The notes below the pieces were generated by a model. It was not told where the DNA came from. It did not search any database and saw nothing but the letters and a program-made list of their open reading frames with translations. A stretch of DNA of 64,000 bases from contig NC_135254.1 of the NCBI RefSeq assembly GCF_964204865.1, positions 10,793,001 through 10,857,000 of the forward strand, read 5' to 3'. Positions within the stretch are counted from its first letter, which is position 1. Each line of letters begins with the position of its first letter. A program made the position numbers and the translations under genes. Source of the stretch: Styela clava. Taxonomy: Eukaryota; Chordata; Ascidiacea; Stolidobranchia; Styelidae. Of this stretch, positions 24,806 through 36,926 are shown in pieces.

Positions 24806-24971
24806 AACCAGATGTATAACATATTAGATAATCAACAGTTACTTCCAGAAGCAACATGGCTCGAAGTTAGAAAAGCATTAGTAGGATTATTCATCAGTCT
24901 GAACCTGTTTTTCTGCTACTAATCCAATAAATATGTGATTTTGATTATAGCTTAATTTAACTTTCCCATCC

Positions 24972-27900
24972 TTATTTAATATTGTCAATATTTGCATATG
25001 GGTCATCGTTTACTTCAATGTAAGTCCCTTCAGCACCTCCCGTGACATCGGAATTCTGATCAGTTTCAGGTTTATTGACCGTTGCAAAAGTTACTTCATT
25101 GAAGTTTGAAGAATCTTTTTTTGGGGGTTTCTGTACAACAGCAAGAGTCACTTTATTGTCGTCTCCATCTGAAGAAGTTTCCTGTTTCACGGGGACTTTC
25201 GATTTGGTATCCTGCACGGTAGCGTAAGTCGGACCAGACACTAGTTTTTCATCAAATGAATTTTCTGATTGCGACATTTTTTTAGAATCTTCAACGTTGT
25301 GTTTTTGAACTGTTGCGTAAACCACAGGGGAGTTTTCGTCAGGGTAACCGGAAACAATAATTTTTTCGCTCTTTTTTTGCTTCTTAACGACAGCGTATTG
25401 AGTTTCTGATACATCTGTCGCATCCGAATCTTTTGAGTATTTGAATAACTTTTTCGATTTTGTTTTGTTTACAGCAGTATATATAGCATTGTTGTTGCCT
25501 TCTGTGGTCACATCGTTTATCTGATTCTGATGGTTATCAGCAATGGCGCAGAGGGAATCTGGCCCGTTTGATGAGTCAACTTGAACTTCGGGTAAGAGAG
25601 AATTATTGTCTGCGTGTCCATCATGGGTTACAAACGTTTGATAACGAAGAGTTTCCGTACTTTGAGAATTGTCTCGACCTGATTCCACATCTCCGGGATC
25701 TGTAGCAGTAAAACGTGTTAGTTATATATATTAATATGAAGCACCTGTTTTGACACACTTGAAGCATTTTCGTTTGGAGGGGATGTAAAATAGGTCGGAA
25801 CCATTCAGAATAACTGACTACAGATTTGAACACGGACTCATAACCTATTACCTACTCGAGTTACTTATATTAATATATTCACCAAAACTGAATGCATGAT
25901 AAAGTTCATAAAAAACAACAATTCTGAATTTTTACGTGGAAGATTCTATTTAATATCAGTTGAGATCGTTGCAACAGGTTGTGATTTAGGTGATAATACA
26001 TAGAAATGAGTATTTCCTCTTATTTGTCATACAATTACTAGCATTTGGTAGACAGTAAAGTATAGGAATTCATCAACCCAGATACAAAACGTTGACGTAA
26101 TACTTTAAATGAAGTTACATTAACTTACGCTCTGACATTATATCTCTCGGATTAAGTTGATCTTCCATTTCTAACCCTTCATTGTAATTGCCGCGCTCTC
26201 CTGTGTTTATGATTCCGTGTCCTCTTCTGAAAGCAAAACTTCAGATTATATACATTCTCTGTGAAATGAGTGAACCCTTAGAAGAATATTTGATATTTGT
26301 TCACTATTCATAAGAGATGTAATGTCATAATGTTGGATATATTACCTCTTTTTGAGTTGCTTTGAAAGTATAAAAACAACGATAAGTGCTAAAAGAAGAA
26401 ACCCTCCGATAGTTCCCGCGACTGGTCCAATGATTGATGTTTGTGCAGCGGGTGTAGATGGACAAAGAATACCAATCGTTGAAATGTCAGAAATTTCTGT
26501 GTAAGATAATATAAGAATTGATATCTGTATAATATAAATGATCAGAAATCTAGTTTAATACATTATGTTCATTTAGACAAGCTAACACATTTACGCGAGC
26601 TGAAATTGAATTTAAAATATTTTGCAACGCTCACATTTGAAAATTAATCGTACGAAAGTTAATTGACTGCTCCATCCTGATGTTATATATTCTAATTGGT
26701 CTTTTGATCGATGAACAAATCTTGGCCACGTTCTCACGTGCATTTTAATAAATCACTCAATTGTAGAAAAGGTGAAACTGATTGTATCAACTTATGATTT
26801 GTTATGGCAAACTATTTCTAATGCTGTTATAATCATACCACGTTACGTTTGTTGGTATTTTTTGAGTTTGGTTTAAGGCGGATTTTGCCAATATTAACTC
26901 TGATCAAATATAGATGGTTGCTTATATGCAGCTAATAGTATAAGATCATGCCCGAAAATCATAAATTGCTGTTATTTTGCGCGTTGCGTGTTGATTGTTA
27001 CTAGATTCTGGATTTATAGTGACTGTAGAATTCTGCTCAAAGCATGTAGTGTCGGCAGTAGACGTAGAATCAGTGTTTGTGGGAGTAGAATCAGATTGAG
27101 TAATTCTTCCGGTCGTTGTTTCCATTACCGTTGTTGCTACAGACAAAATGGGCGATGTGACTTCAAAACTACTTCCTTCGCTTGTTTCGTACGTTGATTG
27201 TATAATTGTACTTGTAGGGATAGTGGTTTCCAATTAGCTACTTGGTATTTCTGCGCTACCGAAAGTTGTCATTTCATTTGCCATCGTCGTCCTCCTCTCA
27301 TTTGTCTGTGTGAGAGACATGGTTGAAGGCCCTGTAATCATCGTGCTTTCCGTATTAAAAACGTGGCTATTCGGTGATCTGGACAGTTGAATGGGCAAAA
27401 ATTTATGCCCGTTCCTTCTGTGCTATTAATTTTAAATTAAGATGTGAATTAAAAAGTCACTGTCGTCATTTGGTCTTGTTCCGCACCTGCAAATGAAGAA
27501 GAAATGCCTTGCAAGTTAAAGGTTGCGTTTGCCACCACATACACACCGGCGGTCATGGTAGTCATTACGTCGATGGGTTCTTCGTTTCTGGACGAGGTGG
27601 TTAACTCACCAGTTGTGGTTAATGGAGATGTTTTTTCCGCAACAATTGTCGTATAACAAGTTGGGTCTTTTGTACAATTTCCAGTCTGTTAAAAATATTA
27701 AATCAAACTAAGGGAAAATTGAAATTGATCACTATTATTACAATTCCCAAACATGACTTTTAAATTGCAAAAGTTTCTGTAACATACCCGGAAAGCATTA
27801 ATATTTTCAATATACAAAGGCTATGATATAGTATCCCTCTGATTGTTCCACCGCCAAAACAATTTAATCATACCGTGAAAATAAGTTCTACGATATACGC

Positions 27901-30900
27901 TATAATATTTTGAGGTTCAAGATCATCTCTAACATGCTAAAGTAGAATATTCCGAATGGAGAATGCCATCACTTTATAACGTGGTTACTCGAGAATGGAA
28001 AACTATCATTTATTATAGCTGTGTATACATTTGACATTGAGTTTAAGCTACACTGCAGTACAAAACTGCAGATAAAATAAACAACCACGACGACAAGAAA
28101 ATAATAAAATGTACATACTAAATATTTAGCTAATTCATACCTCATTGCGACTGCCAGCACAGGCATCGGGCCCTGTTCGCGGAGAATTAATGCATGTGCG
28201 ATTTCTCAATTTGATTATGGTTGAGCAGTTACATTCACTCCAAGAAGACCAGGTTCCCCAGTATTTATCTAGATTGGAACAGTTCGTTTTTATCAATGCG
28301 ATCAGCTAGATCAGGGGTCACCAACGCGTTGCCCGCGGGCATCAAGTCGCCCGCGAAGATCATACAAGTTGCCCGCAGGCATGTTCCAAACTAAGCTTAA
28401 TAACGGCGCTTATAAGTGAGCTACATCATCTAAATGTTGTCCTGCTATTCTTGTATAAATCACACTTATATGGAACTGAGAATGACACTATATTATTTAT
28501 TGTAACCATCAATCTGATTTTTATTTGACCTCAGTAATGTGACGCGTCAATTAACACTTTTCCAATTATGACATCACACTGATATCACTTTCCACGAACC
28601 CGCGCTTTTTCTTGTCCGCTAGTTTGTGGAGCAGCAGTAATACAATTATAGATTCCAAAGAAAAATGGCAAAAAACGATGAAAAACCCACCATTTTCACG
28701 ATGAATGGGAGGTGGATATATTTTTACCACCATAAAACAGACTGCGTGTGTCTCATTTGTGGGGCGATTGTAGCGACAGTAAAGCGAAGAGATATTTCAC
28801 ATCTTGTCACGCAATCTACCACGCTTACTATCCACTGGTCAGCACTGTACGGGCAGCTCGCGATTCAAATCATACAGCAATTCTATTTTACGAGACCATT
28901 GTTTGGTTCAACCTATCTTTGCGAATCAACATTTTCGACATAAACTCAGGATAGGATTTACATATTTATCCCAGGGGAGAAGATAGCCGATATGACGACT
29001 TAACCATATGACGAACCACGGCCTCTCGTCCGGTTACCATTCCATGTCGGGTATGAGATTAGTTAGTTATTTGCTTTTGAAAGCATGGACTTGATGGCGA
29101 AGGAAGCGGTTACGTGAAGCACCCAATGGCGGCGAGGCGTCCAGCAATCCTCTCGCACTTAACTATCCCCGCATGTGATTCTAACCTGCGAACCTAGCGC
29201 TTAGCACGATGGGCCACACCGCCGCGACTCACTCCACCAAGAACAAACACTGAACACGCCTCACTAATGAAAATGTACAAGACTTGCTCAGAGTTACAGT
29301 GTCAAGCACACGTCGAGGTTTTGAATGCAAGTGTCATTGATAGAAATTAATTTGCTACGTTGTGATAATCGTTTGACTTTCTGAAGGATCCACTAATGCA
29401 GGGGTCTCAAACTCGCGGCCCGCGGGCCAATTGCAGCCGTCGGTTAGCTTGTTGACTGTTAACTATTGACTTTGTTAAAGACAAACAAAGGCAAAAGGTC
29501 AACCGTTATTCCTCCATCTCTACCTGGTTTTACTTTGAAATGCTGAAAGTTTTTTGCGCATTTGCAACTCGCCACGGCGAAACCATTGGGAACCGCTATA
29601 TTGCACCGTTTTTCTATATCAATTTGACAATTTCACCCTTTCATTTTTTGGTGTTCCGCGAGGAGATATAAAAAGTGTAAGTGTTGCGTGGCCGAAAATG
29701 GGAAACTCTCACGTAGTGCAAAACAAAATATTTTATTATCTATTTCCTGAAAGAAATATGCGGTGCGGTAACCTACCAGTACCATACCTGTAGGCCTGCG
29801 CCTGATATTCGATCGCGGGACCGCCTGAAATAATTCAAAAACAATGTTCCATGATTTTTGACGTCACAATCACTAACGCTTAGATTTATCTTGATACATT
29901 GTAACCATGTTTCCCATGTGGCGAAACATCACTGTCCATCGGCTAAATGCTTGATTGAAACATCAGCGCAACAGTTATTACAAAATGGAATTTTATAATT
30001 TCGCACATCCCTAAACGTGTCGTTGGAAGTGAAGTTTCAGTAAACAGAAAGGTTGGTGATGAGCACAGACAATTTCAAAAAACTGGGAAATGCAATATTT
30101 CTTTGTTGAGCATAGGAGCATCCCGACATGTTTTATCTGCACAGTTAAAGATGCAGTGCACACGGAATACAATTTAAACGAATTGCTAAGCTTTTATTGT
30201 GGAAAACCAGATGCAACCCGGACTCATCCAGACTCTGCCCTAGCGGCCCCCAAGTAAATTGAGTTTGAGACCTCTGCGACTAATCCTATCAGTGTCTCTA
30301 CTTGACTAAATACCAGTAATTATCAATAATTGAAGTTTAATTCAGCAAACTGGCTTTTTTGGAATAGTACATTGAACTGGAAGCCCGCAGCTTAATCTGT
30401 ACCCAGAAAGTAGCCCTCGGCCTCGAAAAGGTTGGTGACCCCTGAGCTAGATAGTAATATATAGATATATAAAAGTGGTGGTTCAGCAAAGTTCTAACTT
30501 TCTAACTAACTTTTTTGCAAAATGTTCTCGAATCTTCATAAGATCTTGAACAACCACCCGTTGAAACATAGTATTCATAACTTCCATTAGGAAACAGATT
30601 CCTCAATCTGTTTCACAAATGAAATATCAAATAATAGAATAAAGACAGTATCTCGAAAAATGCGCAGTAAAAATGCGTGAGCTAGTGAAAACATTTGAAA
30701 AATAATTACAAAAAATACGTTGACTTTGGCGTGACTTATATGGGAGCGAATAACAGAGCCCATTGTTCATATTGTATCTCTTTTTCCCGACGATTGCAAT
30801 AAGTGTCCAGTTTGATGGGAAATGAAGACGTAACAATCTAACTTTAAAATGGGTTTTTCATTCTCACCTTGTGGAGCCGGAGCCGTGGTCAATAACGGCA

Positions 30901-33900
30901 TAGTTGCATTGCAGGAAGCGGATGGCGTGCATATCTAAAAACAACGCTCAATTTGTTCAATCGTGCATGTAGGTGTTTTAACCAAACTAAATGTAAATCA
31001 AAAATTTAATATTTAATGTAGGATGATCAAAATATGATTTTTCTCTGGCAATGAAATCTGAATTAGTTGGGTCCGCACTGAAGGGTTCGCAAGTCACATT
31101 CAAAATTGTATTATGGTAATATTTCATTACGTCAATCAATCTGTTCGAATTAATAACGAAATACGACTAAACTGACTTGAATAAATTTACCTGGGTGGCA
31201 ATGCTAGGTGTAGCTATTATTGTAGTCAAGGAAGTTAGGGACAAAAATCTACAAAACGGTTGCTTCACAACGAAATTGAGTCTCAACATGATTATGTACG
31301 GGATTTTTTTTTTATTTCATTGGGAAGTTAGTTTTCGAACAACACACTAATCGACATGCTAGAACCCTATAAAATTCCAAACTTAAATGTAATAGTTATC
31401 AATACAGCCAGGTAATAAGCAAGCATTTTGAACGGAAACACAATCATAATGAGTTATATACAGTGGTGGGATTCAGCCGGTTCGCACCAGTTCTATAGAA
31501 CCGTCTCACGGAATTTTATGGGATCAGCGAACCGGTTAGCATTACTGGCTACTGTCAATGTTTTATTTGTAACAGAACCGGCTGAAAAAGATGACTTTCG
31601 GAAGGAACCGGCTGTTACGGACTGCTAATAATCAAATTTCATCAAGTTGTTTCATGTAATCAAGTTGTTTACATTTTTAGATTTTGTTTTTAGTTGTTTA
31701 GGGCTATTGCATTCAGAATAGTTATATGTTTATGATGGAATAGGAATTATAGCTCCACTGAATATCCCTTATTGTTATTTATTTGCAGTTAAGTTATTTA
31801 TCTTAATTGTGATTTACGTTGTTCACTTTTGTAAATCCCCCGTTAGGGTACTCATTACCCGTTACGGTACTAGATAGTATACCCATTACCCCGGTTTGGA
31901 CGTTTCGTATTTGTTCTCAAGACGTTATCTACACCTGCAAGTTACCTATATGTTTACTGTCATTATTTCTGGATTTGCTGCTTGATGATTAACTTTCGAC
32001 ATTAACGGTGACCGTACATTTGAACCCACGTACATTTGAACCCATGTGTATATCCACTGGTTCAATCTATATGCTGGTGCTAAAACCCATGGGTTAGGGT
32101 TAGTATGGGTTCGGTTCCATTACATTTGAACCCACGTACATTTGAACCCATGGCAATTGCACCTGTATGCTATTGCACCCATAGAATTTTTTTTTGTTTT
32201 TCGGATAGTTAAACCCATACTAACCCTAACCCATGGGTTTTAGCACCCGCATATAGATTGAACCCGTGGATATACACATGGGTTCAAATGTACGTGGGTT
32301 CAAATGTACGGTCACCTATGGGTTCAACTATCCGTAAAACAAAAAAAAAATTCCTAGGTACAATAGCATACAGGTGCAATTGTCATGGGTTCAAATGTAC
32401 GTGGGTTCAAATGTAATGGAACCGACATTAACATTTGAAGTGCTGTGGAACCTTTTCAATATAAGTTTCAAAGCAATTCAGATTGTTTGACAGTGTGGAA
32501 CTGGGGAGGGATTTTGCAAGGTTCAACTAAGATCGTATCAAATTATTATTGTTTGCACCGAGCAAAAGGTTCGGAGTCTACAGTACTCTAAAGTCAAACG
32601 CTAGAACTCTAGTCCAAATATCCAACGCCGGCTGGCAAAATATTTGAATCCCACCACTGGTTATATATATATATGTAAAACAATTTTACTTCGAACTGTG
32701 ATGCCGTATCGTTGCAAGCGTATGAACCAATTCTTCCACTGTCAACACAAGTTCGGTTTCGCAGCTTCATTCCCGGGCATTCACAGCTTCCCCAAGACTC
32801 CCATGATCCCCAATTCCAGCCTGCAGAAACATGCAGAATAAAATAATAGTTATTTATTTTACAACCGAGTATTTCGAAGCAATATGATATCAGTAAGTTT
32901 AAATCAAGATGAACTGTAATATAATATGAGCGGTAGAAAAAATAGCTTAGCTGTGCAAAGTATAAATAGCGATGAGATGACATTAAGAAAATTTCAAAAC
33001 ATTATCAAAATCTTTCCTGCACTCATAGCTAATCAAAAAAAAGTTCTGTACTGAATATTTTAGATAAAATTTAGCTGACAGGTTTTTGGCGGTTTTATCG
33101 AAAACTGAGAATTCTTCTGACAGTAATTTAATGATATTGCGCAACTGTTTTCTTTAATAAACATAATTTATCCAGCTAAATTTAAAACATCTGACCCAGT
33201 TAACCCAATTTTCAATTTTTTGTAGGAGAATTTACTCAAAGAAAAGTCAGTCGCAATCACTCGAAAACTGTAAACTAGTGTCTGGTTAAAAGGCCGGCAG
33301 TCGCAGAGATGCCAAGTGCTACTGAAATCAAACGGTATTTTGATGGTGCAATAAGCAACAGCGAATACCTGATGATGTGATATTTGAGCACTTTAAATCA
33401 ATGCTATAATAAACTATGAGGCAGTAAACATGGCATGAGCAAAATTTACCAAAGTGGAGTCAATGTCATTAAAATATATAAATATTTATTTGTATAAAGA
33501 AATAGAAATTGCGTGGAAAATTTAGTATACATTTATTACAAATAAAGTTTTTTACCGATTACTCGTTGACAGACAAATCCAGTTGGCGAATTCGCAGTGC
33601 AATTGACGTCATACCACGGTAGATTTGCATAATACGTGTGCCACCACCCCATAGCAACACAAGGTTCAGGTTTATCACTAGAAGGTTCTCCTGAGTTCCA
33701 GTTAGTGTAAGTTAGTTCCGAATTGTCATTCCATATGAAGGTATCGTTTGTGCCAACTTCCTTTAATCCAATATAAAACCCATAGGGTTGTCCTGTAGAC
33801 AATAAGATGCTTTAGAGCAGAATTTCCCAAACTGGGCTCCCTTAGCTTAATTGAGCAGTAAAAAGCATTAATTACGTTTGTGTTGCTACATATATGAAAC

Positions 33901-34578
33901 ATTATCCTTCCTCATCCTTTCTCCTGGTTAGACACATAAATTGATTCGGCATACCATAGGGATCCGACAAAACTAAGATTTACAAATATGGGTACGCGAC
34001 TTAAAAAGTTTGGGAAACCCTGCTTCAGATTAATGGAAAGTTATGTAAGGTTGTATGTAAACATGGCTGGTTAGGACTGTTGTACATAATTGAAAACAGG
34101 TAAAACAAATACGTAAAGACTGACGAATTAAAAATTCTCAAACCAACGTATTGAGAATTCCAACACAAATCCCAAAACGCATGAACAAAGATAAAAATCA
34201 TAATGTTAAATAACCTTAAGCAAATTCATTTCGGGATTTGGGGTAAAACGTGAAATGTCTTGTTTACCTGAGGTAGCTGAGATTTGATTCTGAATAAACA
34301 TTTGAATCTCGCTAGTTTTTATCATTGCTATCTCACCATCATTGTTTTTACAGAATGTTTCACCATCAACATAGGATTTTTTATCATCTTTTCCAGATAC
34401 GTAGTATTGGTAACTTCCAAATGCATTCCACTTACCTCTACCTTGTCGTAAAATAAAGAGTTTATGAATAAGCACATCATTTGAAAGTCATGATGATATA
34501 TAGTATATGCCAACCTGCGCTAACGACGGCAACCATCCAAGCAAAAATCCCAACGAATATCAAAAGATTCTCCTTCAT
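24972..34578 (-). CDS. Receptor gene 3: CTLD-TSP1 receptor with second CTLD destroyed
   Basis: Inverted paralogue of gene 4. Recognisable exons: 34578-34515 (signal peptide), 34441-34268 and 33792-33556 (CTLD1), 32820-32690 and 30934-30868 (TSP1A), 28268-28141 (TSP1B), 27685-27610 (short stalk), 26496-26346 (TM), 26226-26129, 25699-24972 (tail). CTLD2 is lost: its first exon survives as a fragment (30607 to about 30512) that opens with a TGA codon, and the rest is replaced by a nested hAT transposon. Because TSP1A ends and TSP1B starts in phase 1, skipping CTLD2 restores an open frame of about 617 residues, so the gene may still be expressed. The longer mucin stalk of gene 4 is broken here by TAA codons. 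The tail is open for over 240 codons, but three ITIM-like tyrosines of gene 4 are replaced (SLCAIA, VTLAVV, VTFATV). It is either a shortened functional receptor or a young pseudogene. Confidence 0.65.
28975..29235 (-). repeat. tRNA-derived SINE-like segment
   Basis: Read on the minus strand, 29235-29150 resembles a tRNA head: GTGTGGCCCATCGTGCTAAG as an A-box region, then GGTTAGAATCACATG as a B box. A non-tRNA body follows down to about 28975. The boundaries are approximate. It lies inside the outer hAT element, left of the nested hAT. Confidence 0.5.
29399..30276 (+). mobile_element. Second hAT element nested in the first
   Basis: Begins CAGGGGTCTCAAACTCGCGG and ends in the inverted counterpart GAGTTTGAGACCTCTG. 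The left flank ends CACTAATG and the right flank starts CGACTAAT, so an 8-bp duplication is only partly visible (ACTAAT shared). Near 30070-30190 a frame with QYFFVEHRSIPTCFIC and EYNLNE resembles the BED-type finger of GTF2IRD2/ZBED-like hAT transposases. A frameshift precedes it, so it is inactive. Confidence 0.75.
30512..30607 (-). pseudogene. CTLD2 exon fragment of gene 3
   Basis: Matches the first exon of CTLD2 in gene 4 (47527 onward) and gene 2. The acceptor CAG is kept, but the first complete codon reads TGA where gene 4 has CGA. The similarity stops after the TTTTGCAAAAA stretch, about 60 bases before the hAT insertion at 30444. The second half of the exon and the whole second CTLD2 exon are gone. 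Confidence 0.85.
31461..32659. mobile_element. Non-autonomous hAT element in gene 3 intron
   Basis: Starts CAGTGGTGGGATTC and ends in its exact inverse GAATCCCACCACTG. It is flanked by a perfect 8-bp target duplication GTTATATA (31453-31460 and 32660-32667). No transposase frame is seen. It sits about 30 bases downstream of the donor of the first TSP1A exon of gene 3 and holds the interleaved inverted repeats at 32008-32427. Confidence 0.88.
32008..32427. repeat. Interleaved inverted repeats A-B-A'-B'
   Basis: Block A (about 32008-32105, starting GTGACCGTACATTTGAACCC) has its reverse complement A' at about 32213-32317. Block B (about 32106-32212, from GGTTCCATTACATTTGAACC) has its reverse complement B' at about 32318-32427. 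The order is A-B-A'-B', not a simple hairpin. Both blocks share the motif TACATTTGAACCCAYG. Confidence 0.8.
33818..34022. mobile_element. Short hAT-like MITE in gene 3 intron 2
   Basis: A 205-bp element with imperfect inverted ends (CAGAATTTCCCAAACTGGG and AAAAAGTTTGGGAAACCCTG). The flanking 8-mers CTTTAGAG and CTTCAGAT match at 6 of 8 positions, consistent with an aged target duplication. It interrupts the intron between the two CTLD1 exons; genes 1, 2 and 4 lack it. Confidence 0.75.
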
Positions 34579-36926
34579 TTCCGCGCTAATTATCTAACTT
34601 TCTTACCCCATAACATTCTTATTTGAATCCAAAAAGTGAATAAAACGAGATTGATATATACCAGATAGGGAAAACTAACGAGTAACGACATAAACTTCTC
34701 AAGACAATACTAAAACATCAAAAGCTATGAATCGATTAGATAACACTACTAAATATCTACAAAGCAAATATTTCAATGCATAATACTTCATGCCATAACT
34801 GGGAATGAATGATTTGATTGCCCACAATAGCATTAAATGTAAATATTCGAAAATTTTTGATATTATATTTAGTACACTGCAACTAAAGTTCATATTACTA
34901 GCCGCATTACTTCCATTATCAGAAGAGTGATGCAGATAAGACCTTAATTCGACTTGCCGGGATGAAATCATAAGCAATATGATCTGACAGTTCTTACCTT
35001 ACAATAACTAAGCCTAATATGAGTAATGAAGTTAATAAAGATAATATTTTTATAGAATACAGAATGAAACTTCCTATTACGAGTGGGATGTTTGAATAAC
35101 CTCCTAGTCACAACATTTTTGAAATTACAGCAAAGAGATGATTAATGACGAATATGCTTCAGGAGAAAATACTTATTACAAGACTGATTAGCCTTGTTAT
35201 GCGGTATTCTCTAGTCACTTATGTTTATCTCAAGATTGGCCTATTTAGTTGAGATTTGAACGCAACAATTGTTTCTTTCCTAAAAATAAATATCTGTATC
35301 ATATTTTAATATATGAATTGTTTCTAATATTGGACGAGTTATTTAATATGAAATCTTTGATTCTGGTTTCACCGATCAACTCAAATTATTCGCTTATGTT
35401 GAAAATGATATTTCGATCATATTGTGTTTGTTTTTGTAGTATAATAAACAATAACCATAATAAAGTAATAAATATTTATTTCACGAATGACACATGAATA
35501 ACAGACGGAAAAAATGAAAGAATTGTATTGTTTGCTACATTGATTGGCTCATTGGTTGTGTTTTCCGTTTTGGCTTCTACTACAGAAGCCATACGATAAC
35601 CATTACTATGGCCTTCTTACTAAGGAAATGCATGTCGAGAAAACAACAACGGAGAATATGACTAATCTAAGCAGAACGAAGATGGAAATTACATAAACAA
35701 CAACTATTAAAGTCATGCATGAATATCATGACAAATTTATAAGCAAAGTCTGGTGAAGCGATGAATATTGTGGGCTATACTAACCTGAGTTTTAACCTGA
35801 TAAATGTATAGTAATCTGTTGTGACCGACTGCTGTGCTATCGTAAATGACAGAAGAATTATTGAACCATTATTCAAAATACACAATTCGATATTTGTAGA
35901 AAAATTATTCATTTATAAAATAATAAATACATGAGTTCAAATCAATTTCGTTTTGTGGAACAAAAAAAAAAATCCTAAAATTCTAAAATTTGTGTTGAAA
36001 TAAATGAACGATTGTTGGTGAATGAGATGAATTCAGGTTTTAAGTTACAAAAAAAAAATTAAATTATATGTAACAACATGATTTCTCGAAAATCAATCTT
36101 TCTCCTAAGGGGTGTAATTAGACACTTTTATTTTCCATTGCAGAAATGAGTGTAACATTACGATGATGACTTGTGCAACAAACACTATTTTCTGAGAGTA
36201 AATGTGTGAGCTACATATTTAGTGACGACTTGGGTTTATTTGGTATGTGTATGTGATTCATCCCATTTTTTTTAGAACTTGAGCAAGTTTTGGGGAAAGT
36301 TGAACGAAATTTGATTCAAAATTTACGATTATATATTGTAAACTGTATTTTATAGATACACTAAAATAACTGTTAACGTTCTGGCATTTGCGAAAATGAT
36401 TCACTGGAATAATTAGTCATAAAAAACGAACCGTGGTGATCCCCTCGCATTTAATTGATCATAGTATAGTTAAATCTGTATTCAATTTGCATTTGTTCGT
36501 TTATCATTGCATCTTATAGCCACCTGTGATGTATATTTGGAAGATATGAGCATTTCGCTCTGTGACTAAATATCCCCAATCGAATTTAGTATAGCGATAC
36601 TAAGCAGTGATATGTAAATGGGGCATTGGCGTATGTATCAAGCGCACGTATTTAACTTATCTATTACATATGCCTCAAATTATACATATTTTAAATTTCA
36701 ATAAAATATGAATAAATTAATATACTAGTGGCAGAAGTAACTGAATGTCAAGTATTTATCAATTCTTTGGAACAAGTTTCTTTAAAAATGTTTTGGTATT
36801 TTTATTATTCATTTTGTTTAACAGAGCGTTTAATGTTTTTCAGAGCTAATCATTTTTACTGCTAGGTACATCCGCAAAGCATTACAATCTATATTCGAAT
36901 TTTGTCATCTTATATGATTCAGAAGA
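34579..36926. other. Divergent spacer between gene 3 and vWA copy 2
   Basis: Counterpart of 4380-6745, nearly the same length and largely co-linear. The TATA-like block found upstream of genes 1 and 4 is missing next to gene 3. No gene seen. Confidence 0.6.

Larger units (their letters stand above)
21898..24971. other. Spacer between pseudogene and gene 3
   Basis: Mirrors 52261-54560 with the MITE (22828-23644) and the dispersed repeat (24600-24805) added. The stretch 22343-22528 stays open in one frame in both arms but has no ATG. Confidence 0.6.
28312..30444. mobile_element. hAT-family DNA transposon remnant, nested
   Basis: The ends are inverted copies of CAGGGGTCACCAAC, and the element is flanked by a perfect 8-bp target duplication AGCTAGAT (28304-28311 and 30445-30452). 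The CAGGGGTC terminus and 8-bp duplication are typical of hAT elements. A plus-strand frame from 28665 shows a degraded BED-type zinc finger start (DCVCLICGAI). Another hAT element (29399-30276) and a SINE-like segment are nested inside. It is inserted where gene 3 should carry the second half of CTLD2. Confidence 0.88.
20690..34650 (-). repeat. Inverted duplication, left arm
   Basis: Reverse-complement match to the right arm (about 44180-59500): gene 3 to gene 4, the spacer (for example 22340-22560 to 53900-54120, and 24060-24140 to 52870-52950), and the gene 5 pseudogene to gene 5 including its 3' UTR. This arm carries most insertions and deletions. Confidence 0.85.

Noticed and set aside
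32080-32105. Telomere-like GGGTTAGGGTTAG
   Set aside because: Only two units, inside the inverted-repeat block of a transposon; no array.
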